Both the position numbers and the translations under genes were made by a program. Shown one piece after another: positions 53,868 through 62,542 of a stretch of 64,000 bases of DNA (positions are counted from its first letter, which is position 1; every line of letters starts with the position of its first letter). Source of the DNA: Lewinellaceae bacterium. Its GTDB lineage: Bacteria; Bacteroidota; Bacteroidia; Chitinophagales; Saprospiraceae. The stretch is from contig JACJXZ010000007.1 of NCBI GenBank assembly GCA_020636375.1, forward strand, positions 62,001-126,000, in the 5' to 3' direction. The notes beneath the pieces are model-generated. The model did no database searches, was not told where the DNA came from, and saw only the letters and a list, made by a program, of their open reading frames with translations.

Positions 53868-56180
53868 ATGAAGAAAACTACAACCGCACTGCTCCTGGCA
53901 GTGGTGTGCTGCTATGGCACCATACGGGGGCAGGATTTGGCAAGATGGGACCTCACCATCAATCCTGTTGTCTCTTATCAGTCTACCCATGTCAATGCCG
54001 GTAAGCTGACGAGGGGCAAAGGCATATCCCTGATCGATTTCTCACCCAGCGGGGCTTTTACCAGCGCCTGGGAGTCCTCCCCGGATATCAGCGGTGCCGA
54101 TTTTTACGAGATTTGCTTAGCCCCCAAACCAGGCTATCTGCTGGACGTCAGCAGCCTCGCCTTCACGGAAATGAGGACTGATGACGGCATCCGCTCCTAC
54201 CGGCTGAAATGGTCTCTGGACGGCTTCGAAACGTTCGGCGTCCTGGCCGACGTTACCGTGCCTGATGACGTCAACTTCCGCACCGTTACACATCCTAACC
54301 TGAATATCCGCATCTGTGACGGCCAGGAGCTGTGCCTGCGGTGGTACGGCTACGATACCGACGATTACAACGGAGAGTGGTACCTGTCCAACGTCGTGAT
54401 CACCGGTACGGAATCGGCGGCCTGTAACCCTCCGGCCGCTCCTGTTTCCAACCTCTCCATTGCCAATATTGCCGCAAGCAGCATGGATGTGAGCTGGGTT
54501 CCCGGCGGCGGCGACGCCACCATCGTGCTGGCCGTCGGGGGCAGCCCGGAAAGCCTTGCCCTCTGCGGCGGCAAACCTTATAATGCCGACCCCGATTTTG
54601 GAATGGGTACAAGCCTGGGCAAAGGGACTTTTGTCGTTTATAACGGCCCGGGTACTTCCTTCACCCTGTCGGGGCTGGAAGGGGGCGCCACCTATGCCCT
54701 CACCGCCATCAGCTACAATACCGCCGGCGGGTGTTACCAGAACGACAACCTGCCGGTGGCCAGCGCCACCACCTTGTGCGGCGCCGCCAGCGAGGTGGTT
54801 AAAATGCGGAGCAGCCCTTCCGACGGGCAGATGACACTGGCATGGGAGCCGCCGTTGTGTTATGATGAGGTCATGGTTGTGGCCAGCAGTTCTGCCATCA
54901 CTTCCCTGCCAACCTCCGGCCCTGCTGCCTATACGGCTAACCCCACCTTCACTCCGCTGGCAAGCCCTGATGGAGGGCTTGTTGCCGGGGAGGCCATCGT
55001 ATACCGGGGAACCGATACCCAAACGGCCGTCGCCGGCCTGGCCAACGATCAGCCCTACCATTTCAAAATTTACGCCTTTCGGAACGGAAGCTGGACGGCC
55101 GGCGCCGAAGTCGTCAAAACCCCTATGGCCGGCTGCAATTTCCTGGGCGGTGACTTCATCTACATCAACGAGCTTCACTTCAATAATAAAATCACAGACA
55201 TTGACAAGGGGATCGAAATTGCCGGGCGGGCAGGCATCGAGCTGGAAAACTACGTGCTGGCCATCTATACGAACCAGGGCAACCTGGACCGCACCATCAC
55301 GCTCTCCGGCCTGGTGCCGGATCAGCTTCAGGGATACGGCGCAGTGTGGGTGCCCGATCCCGAACTCCCCGTTCACAGCGCGGTCGCCCTGGTGAATACG
55401 GTCACGGGCGTCACCACCGATTTTATCGCCCACCGGGTTGCGCCCGGGGTTGTCGCCAACGACGGCCCGGCGGCCGGCCAGCCGGCTTTCTGGCAGGGCC
55501 GGAACGAGGACCCGAACACGCCGGTCAACTACTCGATCCAGCGCCAGGGCGATATCGCCTGCCCCAACACCAGCCTGGAATGGGTGGGCCCGGCCCAGTC
55601 GTCCCGCGGGCAGCTCAACTTTGCCCAATCCATGTTTCCCATCACCTTGCTGGCCTTTGAAGGCCGGCTGGAAGAAGATCAGGTCTTCCTGAGCTGGAAA
55701 ACCGAGTCCGAAGAAAACAATGACTATATGGCCGTGGAACACAGCCCCGACGGCCGCCACTTCAAAGAGATTGGCCGGGTGAAAGGTGCCGGCACTACTA
55801 CCGAACCCCAGTCGTACCACCTCCGGCACAACCAGCCGCAGCCGGGCCTCAACTACTACCGCCTCCGGCAGGTAGACTTCGACGGGGCATTTTCCTACCA
55901 CGGCCCGGTCGCTGTCGAGTATAAGGGCAAGGGCACGGGTATCCGGGCCTTTCCCCGCCTGGCAGCCGGGCAACTGACCGTGCAGCTGTCGGCGCCGGCC
56001 GGCCAGGAAGGAGAGCTGTTGGCCTGCGACATCAACGGGCGCCCTGTGTTGCGCCGGGCCACTGCTCCCGGCTTCCTGCAGGAAGAGCTGGATGTCTCGG
56101 CCTTGCCGCCGGGGCACTATTTCCTGCAGTGGCGGTCGCCAAAAGGAGTAGTTTTTAAAGATCGATTTGTTAAGCTGTAG
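53868..56180 (+). CDS. T9SS-secreted multidomain protein with lamin-tail-like and Fn3-like domains
   Basis: 770 aa. Signal peptide ending YGTIRGQ, a beta-sandwich N-terminal domain (to about 180), Fn3-like segments (about 190-430), a lamin-tail-like domain with DFIYINELHFNN and GIELENYVLAIYTNQ (about 435-590), a VEHSPDGRHFKEIGRV domain of the kind in the tandem beta-helix proteins (about 600-690), and a sorting domain ending KGVVFKDRFVKL. Probably surface-exposed; no catalytic motif seen. A rho-independent terminator follows 27 bp after the stop. Confidence 0.88.
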   Translation: MKKTTTALLLAVVCCYGTIRGQDLARWDLTINPVVSYQSTHVNAGKLTRGKGISLIDFSPSGAFTSAWESSPDISGADFYEICLAPKPGYLLDVSSLAFTEMRTDDGIRSYRLKWSLDGFETFGVLADVTVPDDVNFRTVTHPNLNIRICDGQELCLRWYGYDTDDYNGEWYLSNVVITGTESAACNPPAAPVSNLSIANIAASSMDVSWVPGGGDATIVLAVGGSPESLALCGGKPYNADPDFGMGTSLGKGTFVVYNGPGTSFTLSGLEGGATYALTAISYNTAGGCYQNDNLPVASATTLCGAASEVVKMRSSPSDGQMTLAWEPPLCYDEVMVVASSSAITSLPTSGPAAYTANPTFTPLASPDGGLVAGEAIVYRGTDTQTAVAGLANDQPYHFKIYAFRNGSWTAGAEVVKTPMAGCNFLGGDFIYINELHFNNKITDIDKGIEIAGRAGIELENYVLAIYTNQGNLDRTITLSGLVPDQLQGYGAVWVPDPELPVHSAVALVNTVTGVTTDFIAHRVAPGVVANDGPAAGQPAFWQGRNEDPNTPVNYSIQRQGDIACPNTSLEWVGPAQSSRGQLNFAQSMFPITLLAFEGRLEEDQVFLSWKTESEENNDYMAVEHSPDGRHFKEIGRVKGAGTTTEPQSYHLRHNQPQPGLNYYRLRQVDFDGAFSYHGPVAVEYKGKGTGIRAFPRLAAGQLTVQLSAPAGQEGELLACDINGRPVLRRATAPGFLQEELDVSALPPGHYFLQWRSPKGVVFKDRFVKL

Positions 56181-56206
56181 ATTTGCGTCAAGCAAACCTT
56201 TGAAGG

Positions 56207-56236
56207 GCGCCCCAAACCAGGGGCGCTCTTTTTTTT
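56207..56236 (+). terminator. Rho-independent terminator after T9SS gene
   Basis: Stem GCGCCCC / GGGGCGC with loop AAACCA, followed by CTCTTTTTTTTT. It lies 27 bp after the stop codon of the T9SS gene, in the sense direction. Confidence 0.85.
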
Positions 56237-56333
56237 AGGGGCCGGCGCCGTCCGGTGCCTGTCCAAAGCCTGCCATTCCAAAAACAAGTTGGGATTATGG
56301 ATTGGCAAATAGCGGTTTTCCATGTACTTTTCG

Positions 56334-56439
56334 TTATACTGGCACCTGGCTGGTTTTGCTGCAGCGAAAATTGCCCCGGAACTTCGTTCCGCGTGGACTA
56401 GGTTTTGTGTGGAACAAAACCATACCTTCGCCAGTATAA
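56334..56439. repeat. Inverted-repeat element with TTATACTGGC ends
   Basis: In the 397-bp gap 56181-56577. Ends TTATACTGGC (56334-56343) and GCCAGTATAA (56430-56439); inside are stems GGAACTTCGTTCC and GGTTTTG..ACAAAACC. No clear target duplication. The rest of the gap shows only the terminator. Confidence 0.65.
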
Positions 56440-56577
56440 TTATCTGGTGCAGGGATATCATTGGGAGCCTGAAAATTCTTATATTCCCTGAAGCTACACG
56501 TTAACGGTCAACGGATGGATCCCGGAACCATTGAAAAAGGTTATTGTGTGGAGGCTATAGAATCCAGTTAATGAACA

Positions 56578-57333
56578 ATGAAAATGAAATACATTAAGCC
56601 GTGGGCCCTTTTTTTGCTGGGCGCCTTTACCATTTCTACTGCACCGCCTCATTCTTCCCTGGAAGACGGGCTGGTCGCCTATTATTCCTTCAATTATTGC
56701 GACGCCCGCGATGAGAGCGGCAACGGCTCTGATGGCGAGCTTTTCGGCAGCGTGAGTTGCTGGTGTGGCATAGAAGACGATGGTTTGTTGCTGGACGGAG
56801 GAGCAGGGTATATCGAATTTCCGGGCAAGGTGAACCGCTATTTCAATACTTCTGATTTTACCGTCAGCTTTTATTTCAAGTCCGAACAGTATCTGGTGTT
56901 CCAGCAAAGCCTGCTTTCCAAGCGAAAGGACTGCGATGAGTTCAATATGTTTGACCTGATGCTCGACCTCAACAACCGGGAAGTGCATACGTCCGTCCAT
57001 GAAACCCCGGAAAAATATTACTCCGGTTTGTCTCCTGCCCTGGATACGACCAACTGGATTCATTTCACGCTGGTCCGGGAAGGCACCCGCGCTTACACTT
57101 TTATCAACGGAGAGCTCCATCGCCAAAGTTTCCGCTGCAGCGGGGTGGACATCACCAACGACGCGGTCCTATCCTTTTCCAACAGCCCTTGTGTGCAGAG
57201 CGGGCAGGCCCGCCGCTTCAAAGGGGTGCTCGACGAACTGCGGATATACGGCCGGGCCCTTTCCCCGGACGAGGTCAGGGAACTCTACCAGGAACATCCG
57301 GTGGAGAATGCGGTGATGGATTGCGTGAGCTGA
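56578..57333 (+). CDS. Exported LamG (concanavalin A-like) domain protein
   Basis: 251 aa. Leader at the N-terminus (IKPWALFLLGAFTISTAPP), then one LamG domain: opens GLVAYYSFNYCDARDESGNG, contains DFTVSFYFKSEQY, and closes with LDELRIYGRALSPDEVRELY, the standard end of this family. Likely glycan-binding at the surface. There is no T9SS sorting domain, so export may stop in the periplasm. Convergent with the membrane protein at 57449. Confidence 0.88.
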   Translation: MKMKYIKPWALFLLGAFTISTAPPHSSLEDGLVAYYSFNYCDARDESGNGSDGELFGSVSCWCGIEDDGLLLDGGAGYIEFPGKVNRYFNTSDFTVSFYFKSEQYLVFQQSLLSKRKDCDEFNMFDLMLDLNNREVHTSVHETPEKYYSGLSPALDTTNWIHFTLVREGTRAYTFINGELHRQSFRCSGVDITNDAVLSFSNSPCVQSGQARRFKGVLDELRIYGRALSPDEVRELYQEHPVENAVMDCVS

Positions 57334-57448
57334 TGCCGGTTCCTGGTTTTCAGTTTCACCTGTTCCACCTGCCGGCGATGGGCGGCGCAAAGCCCTGCCT
57401 GGCTATCTGTCTAACCTTGGAAATAAGCGATGATGCTGCTGTTCGTCT

Positions 57449-58945
57449 TCATTTCCGGGAGGGTTTTGCCTTCGCCAGAAAATATTCATTTCGTATGTCC
57501 GCGTAGTTCCAGGACCGCCAGCTCAAAAACTGGCGGCGATTTGTAAATCCCTGGCGCTTTTCACGCAGGGCATGCTCCAATCCCTTTTCATCCAGGGGGC
57601 TTTTTTCCAGCAGCCGATCGCGGCATTGGTAAAGGAGGTACAGGTTCTTATCCGACACCTCTTCGAACAGGAACCGGGCGTCGATCTCCCCCGGCATATT
57701 TGCTTTCAGGTTGTAGCGCGTGATAGCCAGATCCCAGTTGACGAAGCTGAACAGGATGAGGGCAACATAGGCCGCCCAGCCATTGCAGTGGAGCAGAAAA
57801 GACAGGCTTTTTTGTTCTTTCACTTTTCGAAACAAGGTGTACAGGCCGTAAAGCACCAGGCTGAGGAACCAGAATACCCCCAGGCGTTTATAGGCCAGGC
57901 CGTAGTGCGCCACGTAATGCCAGTTGCGCAGCCCGACGGAAAGAGCCAGCATGGCGTTTTGTGCCAGCCACAGGAAGGCCAGCCCGCGCAGCCAGGCATT
58001 CTCCGGGTAGAAGTTGAGGTTGCCCCGGAAGTACCAGATGACGGCTGCCATGGCCAGCAGGATCGCGAAGATCAGCAGGTAAGTCCCTTCGTGAACGTAC
58101 TGGCTGAGTTCCTGTGGAGTGGCGCTGCCGTAGGAAATCCAGACGTAACGCAGGTCGGCGATGTTGGCCAGGAAGAGCAGCCCGTTGAGCAGCCCGAAGG
58201 CGATCAGGCTGGCCTGGTATTCGTTCCGGAGGCTGAGCATGCCCGGAGGCCAGAGATAGAAACGCTTCTGTCGGCGGTTCAGGCTGAAAGGCAATTTTCT
58301 TTCGATGCCGGAAGCCAATAATGCCAGATGGGAGGCGCCCAGCAACCCTGCCATCACAAAAATGCCGCGAAGCAATGGCCACAGGCGCTCCCCCAGGAGT
58401 ATCCACTCGAAGGAAAAAGAGAGGCGCCGCCACAGGAAATCAAAAGCCAGGGCAAACCTGGGGTTGGCGTGGTAGTACAAAAAGGCAAAAACGGTGCCCA
58501 AGCCCAGCGGCAGCAGCGCCAGTTGCGCCCAGCGGGACGCCGTTTGCCAGTTGCTGCGGCGGGGCAGGGTGTCTTTCAGAGAACGGGCAAGCGTTAAAGG
58601 GGTTTCCAGCACATTGGCCAGGCCCAGCAAAAGAGCAAAAACCACGAAACGCACCTTTTCCTGCTGCAGGTAGCCGATCAGGAGCAGGAAGGAAAGGACG
58701 TGAGCTGTTTTTGCCAGCAGGGAGTTGTGCCAGACCGTGAGCAGGGCGGAGAGAACTGTGCCTCCGATCAGAACCTGAACCTCCTCCCTCCGAAGGGCTT
58801 CCGGCCAGCGCCACCAGGCGGCAGCAATCGCGAACAGAGAGAAAAGAAGCGCGTTCAGGCCAAGTTGCTCCTGCCAGAACAGGTTGACATACAGCGCGCT
58901 CCCGAAGAGGATCAAGACAAAATTGAACAGGCTCTTTCTCATCAT
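57449..58945 (-). CDS. Polytopic membrane protein, DUF4173/DUF4153-like
   Basis: About 498 aa from the ATG at 58945 or 58942 (both before RKSLFNFVLILFG); an earlier in-frame ATG at 58984 precedes a less likely leader. Ten or more membrane helices are visible to about residue 400, including SQYVHEGTYLLIFAILLAMA, then a soluble C-terminal tail of about 90 residues. This fits the DUF4173 (or related DUF4153) family of unknown function. A palindromic operator at 59087-59105 lies upstream, matching the one before the winged-helix operon, so the regulator encoded at 59244 very likely controls it. Confidence 0.82.
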   Translation of the reverse strand: MMRKSLFNFVLILFGSALYVNLFWQEQLGLNALLFSLFAIAAAWWRWPEALRREEVQVLIGGTVLSALLTVWHNSLLAKTAHVLSFLLLIGYLQQEKVRFVVFALLLGLANVLETPLTLARSLKDTLPRRSNWQTASRWAQLALLPLGLGTVFAFLYYHANPRFALAFDFLWRRLSFSFEWILLGERLWPLLRGIFVMAGLLGASHLALLASGIERKLPFSLNRRQKRFYLWPPGMLSLRNEYQASLIAFGLLNGLLFLANIADLRYVWISYGSATPQELSQYVHEGTYLLIFAILLAMAAVIWYFRGNLNFYPENAWLRGLAFLWLAQNAMLALSVGLRNWHYVAHYGLAYKRLGVFWFLSLVLYGLYTLFRKVKEQKSLSFLLHCNGWAAYVALILFSFVNWDLAITRYNLKANMPGEIDARFLFEEVSDKNLYLLYQCRDRLLEKSPLDEKGLEHALREKRQGFTNRRQFLSWRSWNYADIRNEYFLAKAKPSRK

Positions 58946-59086
58946 TTTTTGGTTTTGACTCAACAGGTTGTGTATTACCAGCACACCCCCGATCCCCTGA
59001 AGTTCACCCGCCTAAAACATGCGGGTTCGCCTGGCTGGCCAGACAGAGGAAATCCTCCCATAAACGGATAAGGGCAGTTCAAAAAG

Positions 59087-59105
59087 TACTTTGTATTTCA
59101 AAGTA
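59087..59105. promoter_or_regulatory. Palindromic operator, copy 1 (before DUF4173-like gene)
   Basis: TACTTTGTATTTCAAAGTA, perfect 7-bp arms with a 5-bp spacer. The same site with one changed arm base lies at 60199-60217. Probably bound by the winged-helix protein encoded between the two sites. Confidence 0.75.
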
Positions 59106-59243
59106 AAATGGCAAAAAAAATTTCCTTTATCGAATGAATGAATCCAGGGCAACAATTCTTTCAACGGCCTGCCCTGAAAACCATTGAGACTATCCACAAC
59201 ACAGCCCTGTAGCCAGCCAGCATTCCGGCTATTCGCCAAATGC

Positions 59244-59546
59244 TCATTCCCTTGCATTGTCCAGCAGCCTCTCGAGAGCGTCCAGGTGATCTTTGAAGGC
59301 TTTTTGCCCCTGGGCTGTAGCCCGGTAGGAAGTATTGGGCTTTTTGCCTACAAAGCGCTTTCGCACTTCGATGAAGCGTTCCTTTTCCAGTGCCTTGATG
59401 TGGCTGGCCAGCCGCCCGTCGGTCAGGTCCAGCGTTTCTTTCAGGGTGTTGAACTCTACCCAATCGTTGACCATCAGAATGGACATGATGCCCAGGCGGA
59501 CGCGGTGGTCGAAAGCGGGGTTGAGTTTGGTGAGGATTTCCTTCAT
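59244..59546 (-). CDS. Winged-helix transcriptional regulator (HTH_34-like)
   Basis: 100 aa, single winged-helix domain: FDHRVRLGIMSILMVNDWVEF, recognition region LTDGRLASHIKALEKERFIEVRKRF, wing GKKPNTSYRATAQGQ. Family members (DUF2089/HTH_34 type) are short dimeric regulators often found with membrane proteins. Its ATG overlaps the stop of the upstream membrane gene (ATGA), so they form one operon. The operon promoter overlaps a palindrome, which points to autorepression. Confidence 0.9.
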   Translation of the reverse strand: MKEILTKLNPAFDHRVRLGIMSILMVNDWVEFNTLKETLDLTDGRLASHIKALEKERFIEVRKRFVGKKPNTSYRATAQGQKAFKDHLDALERLLDNARE

Positions 59547-60193
59547 GCCGTCCGCTCGTATTTGAAATACAGCAGGGTGCCATACAGGATGTGCAGCACT
59601 CCGAAGCCGATGGCCCAGAATTCCAGCCCGTTGCCCAACAGGAAGAGGGCTGCCAGCCCCAGCGCGATCTCTGCGATGCCAAGGTGGCGGATATCATCCA
59701 GCGTATATTTGCTGGCGTTGACCAGCGCCAGGCCGTAAAAGACCAGCGTGGCAGGGGCGATCAAGCCCACCTGCCCGTGGTAAAAAAGGGCAAGGCAGAA
59801 TATCCCTCCGGCGAGCAATGGCAGCGCCAGGTTGAACAGCAGGCGCCGCGTCAGCGGCCCCCAGATGGCCTGCCCCTTCCGCCGGGCCTTGTGGGTGGTG
59901 AAGAAAATGCCGCTGCCTACCGCCAGGACCAGGACCACTGCGCCATCCAGCAGGAAAAAAGTGGCGTAGTCCATCCCCCAGCGCTCCGCCTGCACTGCTG
60001 CCAGATAATACGGCTGCTGCCCGCCAAACGGGGCGGTGCCCAGGAAGAGGTAGGCCGCCGCCGCGCCCAGCAGCGCCAGAATGCCCGCTATCACGCCGGA
60101 TAAGCCGCTTAGGGAAATGAAGCGGGAGGAGCGTTCCATCAGGGAGCGGATTTCGTTCAGGGTCTCAAGGTGGCTGTTGTGGCTTTGAGTCAT
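59543..60193 (-). CDS. Six-helix membrane protein co-transcribed with regulator
   Basis: 216 aa from the ATG at 60193 (MTQSHNSHLETLNEIRSLME); the longest frame starts at 60265 but that start would place the operator inside the gene. A short N-terminal amphipathic segment (RSLMERSSRFISLSGLSG) is followed by six membrane helices. Family unknown to me, but this gene-regulator pair is common in Bacteroidota. First gene of the operon. Confidence 0.82.
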   Translation of the reverse strand: MTQSHNSHLETLNEIRSLMERSSRFISLSGLSGVIAGILALLGAAAAYLFLGTAPFGGQQPYYLAAVQAERWGMDYATFFLLDGAVVLVLAVGSGIFFTTHKARRKGQAIWGPLTRRLLFNLALPLLAGGIFCLALFYHGQVGLIAPATLVFYGLALVNASKYTLDDIRHLGIAEIALGLAALFLLGNGLEFWAIGFGVLHILYGTLLYFKYERTA

Positions 60194-60198
60194 AAAAG

Positions 60199-60241
60199 TA
60201 CTTTGAATTACAAAGTTAAGGTTTGAGCCGGACAAATGCAA
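60199..60241 (-). promoter_or_regulatory. Promoter with overlapping operator, copy 2
   Basis: On the minus strand: TTG (60239-60241), 20-bp spacer, then TAACTTTG (60211-60218), an exact TAnnTTTG -7 box. The operator TACTTTGAATTACAAAGTT (60199-60217) covers the -7 box and start point. The leader to the ATG at 60193 would be only about a dozen nucleotides. Confidence 0.75.
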
Positions 60242-60250
60242 GAAAAGGTT

Positions 60251-60356
60251 TATACTCCGCTGCAATAGGTTTTGTGCATTTGCCCGCCCCGCCCCTTAAA
60301 TCCCCTAAAGGGGAAATCCTCCCATAAATGCACAAAACCTATTGCCGTCAAGTATA
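60251..60356. repeat. 106-bp inverted-repeat element
   Basis: Ends TATACTCCGCTGCAATAGG (60251) and the facing CCTATTGCCGTCAAGTATA (to 60356), continuing through TTTTGTGCATTT / AAATGCACAAAA. The core GGAAATCCTCCCATAAA recurs at 59048-59064. It lies immediately upstream of the promoter at 60239. Confidence 0.75.
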
Positions 60357-60385
60357 GCCATTGTCGGGCCACCTGAAGGTTATCT

Positions 60386-60577
60386 TCATCTCCCCGCTCC
60401 CGGCGGTGGGTTGTCTTCGTCTGAATCGTGGTTTTCGCGGAAACGCCGCTCCAGAAGGGTAGCCATGGCGGAAAGGGCGGCCAGCTTGACGATGCCGGCC
60501 ATAGAAGCCTCCTCCGGCGTTGAATTTTCGTCCTCGCTGTTCAGCCAGTTGAGTATGTCCTGAAGCCCTTGCCACAT
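60386..60577 (-). CDS. Small 63-aa protein, unknown
   Basis: Starts ATG 60577 (MWQGLQDILNWLNSEDENS). Helical, with an Ala/Leu-rich middle (VKLAALSAMATLLERRF) and an acidic Pro-rich tail. The composition and the clean start make it look like a real gene rather than chance. It lies just downstream of the second MITE copy. No family recognised. Confidence 0.5.
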   Translation of the reverse strand: MWQGLQDILNWLNSEDENSTPEEASMAGIVKLAALSAMATLLERRFRENHDSDEDNPPPGAGR

Positions 60578-60589
60578 AAAAACGAGATT

Positions 60590-60732
60590 TTAGTAATCCT
60601 TAAAAAATAACTTCACGGCCCTAAGTTGTAGTGAAGTGAAGCAGCCAGTCAGGGTTCCAGCGGGGTCAGGCTGCTGAACGAGCTACAACTTAGGGCCTCA
60701 AACAGTGAAGTTATTTTTTAATCACTACTTAG
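60590..60732. mobile_element. 135-bp hairpin MITE, copy 2, with TTAG duplication
   Basis: Element 60594-60728, nearly identical to copy 1 (53394-53528). Flanked by TTAG at 60590-60593 and 60729-60732. In its inner stem CCCTAAGTTGTAG faces CTACAACTTAGGG, so both arms differ from copy 1 at the same paired position and pairing is kept. An IS was later inserted at its right edge. Confidence 0.88.
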
Positions 60733-60801
60733 AATAACTAGACTTTGGACGTGCGGCGTTGGGGGAAATTTTTTTTCCATCCTTTCGCCGCCCGCCCTGT
60801 T

Positions 60802-60823
60802 AAAAAAAGAGCCGTTCAGGCTC
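60802..60823 (-). terminator. Terminator overlapping the transposase stop
   Basis: On the minus strand: GAGCC TGAAC GGCTC followed by TTTTTTT. The stem spans 60809-60823 and includes the transposase stop region (stop at 60816-60818). Confidence 0.65.
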
Positions 60824-62304
60824 GCTTTTTCTTTGCCTTTTTACCCTTCCACACGACTTTATGGCGTTCTCTCTTGTCCTGAATGTCTCCTTCTTTGCGC
60901 CCTCGGCTTTTTATTTGCAGTTTTGGGAGGAAGGGCTCCTGCTCAAAACTCAAAATAATAGATTCCATTTGCCGCTGCACCTCGGAGGGAGATACTGGCA
61001 AGCCATATTCAACGCGCTTTTTGTAACGCTTGTCGTACTTCTGCCATTTGTGCACTTTCGCCTGCGCTTCGTCTTTGGCTACCCAAAGTAGCCAGTAGGC
61101 CAGGCTTACTATCTCCATCCAATTATCCAAGTGCTCCACGTCCGGCGTCTGGAAGCTATCCATCAGCAAGTTTTGTTTGCCAAACCGGAGGAAGCGTCTT
61201 TCTATATCAAAGCGCTGGCGATAACCAGATATATTTCTTCGAGGGTTAATTCTCCTACCGCTGCCCCCATACGCCCAGCCACATGCGCCTCTTGAATATA
61301 GGCTCCTTTGTCTGGGCATCCATCAAACGCACGCTTACCAGCCGAAAGGGCTTATCTTTCATATTCATACCTCGTTTGGTACGGATCATCATATTGTCCC
61401 AGGCTTGCACTTGTACCAGCACCCGCCGCCCATTAGACAAAGCCACTCCAAAGGTGCCCCTCCTCATCCGGCGGCAATTCCCACTGCTCAGCCTCTGAGA
61501 GCTTGTACTTTTCTCCATACACTGCATTAGCTCCCCGCTGATCGGGTTGTTAGCCCTTCTTTGCTCCTGCTCCCCGATACTGAGGGCTTTCCATACCGCC
61601 CGGTTGTTGGTTAAGCGGATGGTGTTCACTAAATGGGGCTGCTCATACAGCGGGGCGATATATTCGGGCGAACCGTAGTAACGATCTGATGCATTGACGG
61701 TCAAGTGTGCGCCAAAAGGCAATTCCTTATTGTCCACTAAATCCTTGACTTGCCGAGCAGCGAATGTATGCCCTTGGCTGGCTATGCCCTGCCGGCGGAT
61801 ACTCAGCGGAAGGTTCCATGGCGCCTCAGCTACCCCATATAAAGTACCGCCGCGCTGTAAAGCCAACCACTGATATGCTATAGCCAATATCCACTGGTAG
61901 GTTTCCCTTTACCCGGTTATTAGCCACATACACGTGGGAACGATCAGGAAGCTTGGCGAATGATACCGTATCAATGAACTGCCGTCTGTGTTGAGCAAGT
62001 AAAACTTTTCAAACGGTTTAGCCATATAACCGCTTTTCAACGATAAGAGCTTTTGCTCCAACTCTAAATGGGCACGCTGCTTTTCCTCTTCTGGATAATG
62101 GGCGCCTTCATGCAGGCAGTTTATTGCATCCGCTATGCTACTGTATTGATAATGATAGCAGCGGCTTAGGCTAACTGCCGTAACTGACCGGGCAGATTGC
62201 TGGCTAGCTAGGCCCATCACTAAGTTGGCCAAAGCTTTGCTTTTTCCAACCTCCAGTTGTAATATTGAGTGGCAGAACGACTCGGTGGCTTTGTTTTTTC
62301 GCAC
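60816..62304 (-). pseudogene. DDE-type IS transposase, broken by several frameshifts
   Basis: Three open pieces (62304-61909, 61887-61255, 61319-60816) together cover one DDE transposase resembling the family common in cyanobacteria and Saprospiria (NF041680-like, from memory). Conserved parts: FYLLNTDGSSLIRY with the first Asp, NASDRYYGSPEYI with the second, and YRQRFDIERRFLRFGKQ with the Glu, followed by DVEHLDNW. Reading frame is lost near 61955, near 61880, and at least twice between about 61245 and 61275, where GELTLEEIYL and GYRQRF lie in different frames. Translation of an intact enzyme is not possible. Confidence 0.88.
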
Positions 62305-62448
62305 AATCCAAAGTTCCGATGTTGTTCTGTCTTTTCAAAATCTACCCCTAGCACGTCCAAAGTCTAGTTAGAATAAAGAAACACCGCAAAATAAAGATAA
62401 GATCGGCAATATACCCATCCGTTTTCCGAAGAATAGAACAAAGCTTGT

Positions 62449-62456
62449 TACTTTTG
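62449..62456 (+). promoter_or_regulatory. Candidate -7 box of DUF937 gene
   Basis: TACTTTTG, fitting TAnnTTTG, 87 bp before the ATG. The flanking TTGTTACTTTTGTG is identical to that at 34075-34088. No clear -33 box. Confidence 0.45.
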
Positions 62457-62542
62457 TGAGGGAGCGGGGTCTCAAGAATGGGAAGAGAAATTCCCAGCCT
62501 GCTAAAACAACACATCTTTAAACAAAAACAAAAAATTATACC

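Larger units (their letters stand above)
60729..62376. mobile_element. 1630-bp insertion sequence with 9-bp target duplication
   Basis: Element 60738-62367 with inverted ends CTAGACTTTGGACGTGC and GCACGTCCAAAGTCTAG, flanked by TTAGAATAA at 60729-60737 and 62368-62376. It contains one DDE transposase gene on the minus strand, broken in several places. The left duplication overlaps the right flank of the MITE, so this insertion came second. Confidence 0.92.

Noticed and set aside
56117..56461. 114-codon minus-strand frame
   Set aside because: Crosses a terminator and an inverted-repeat element and has no leader or domain.
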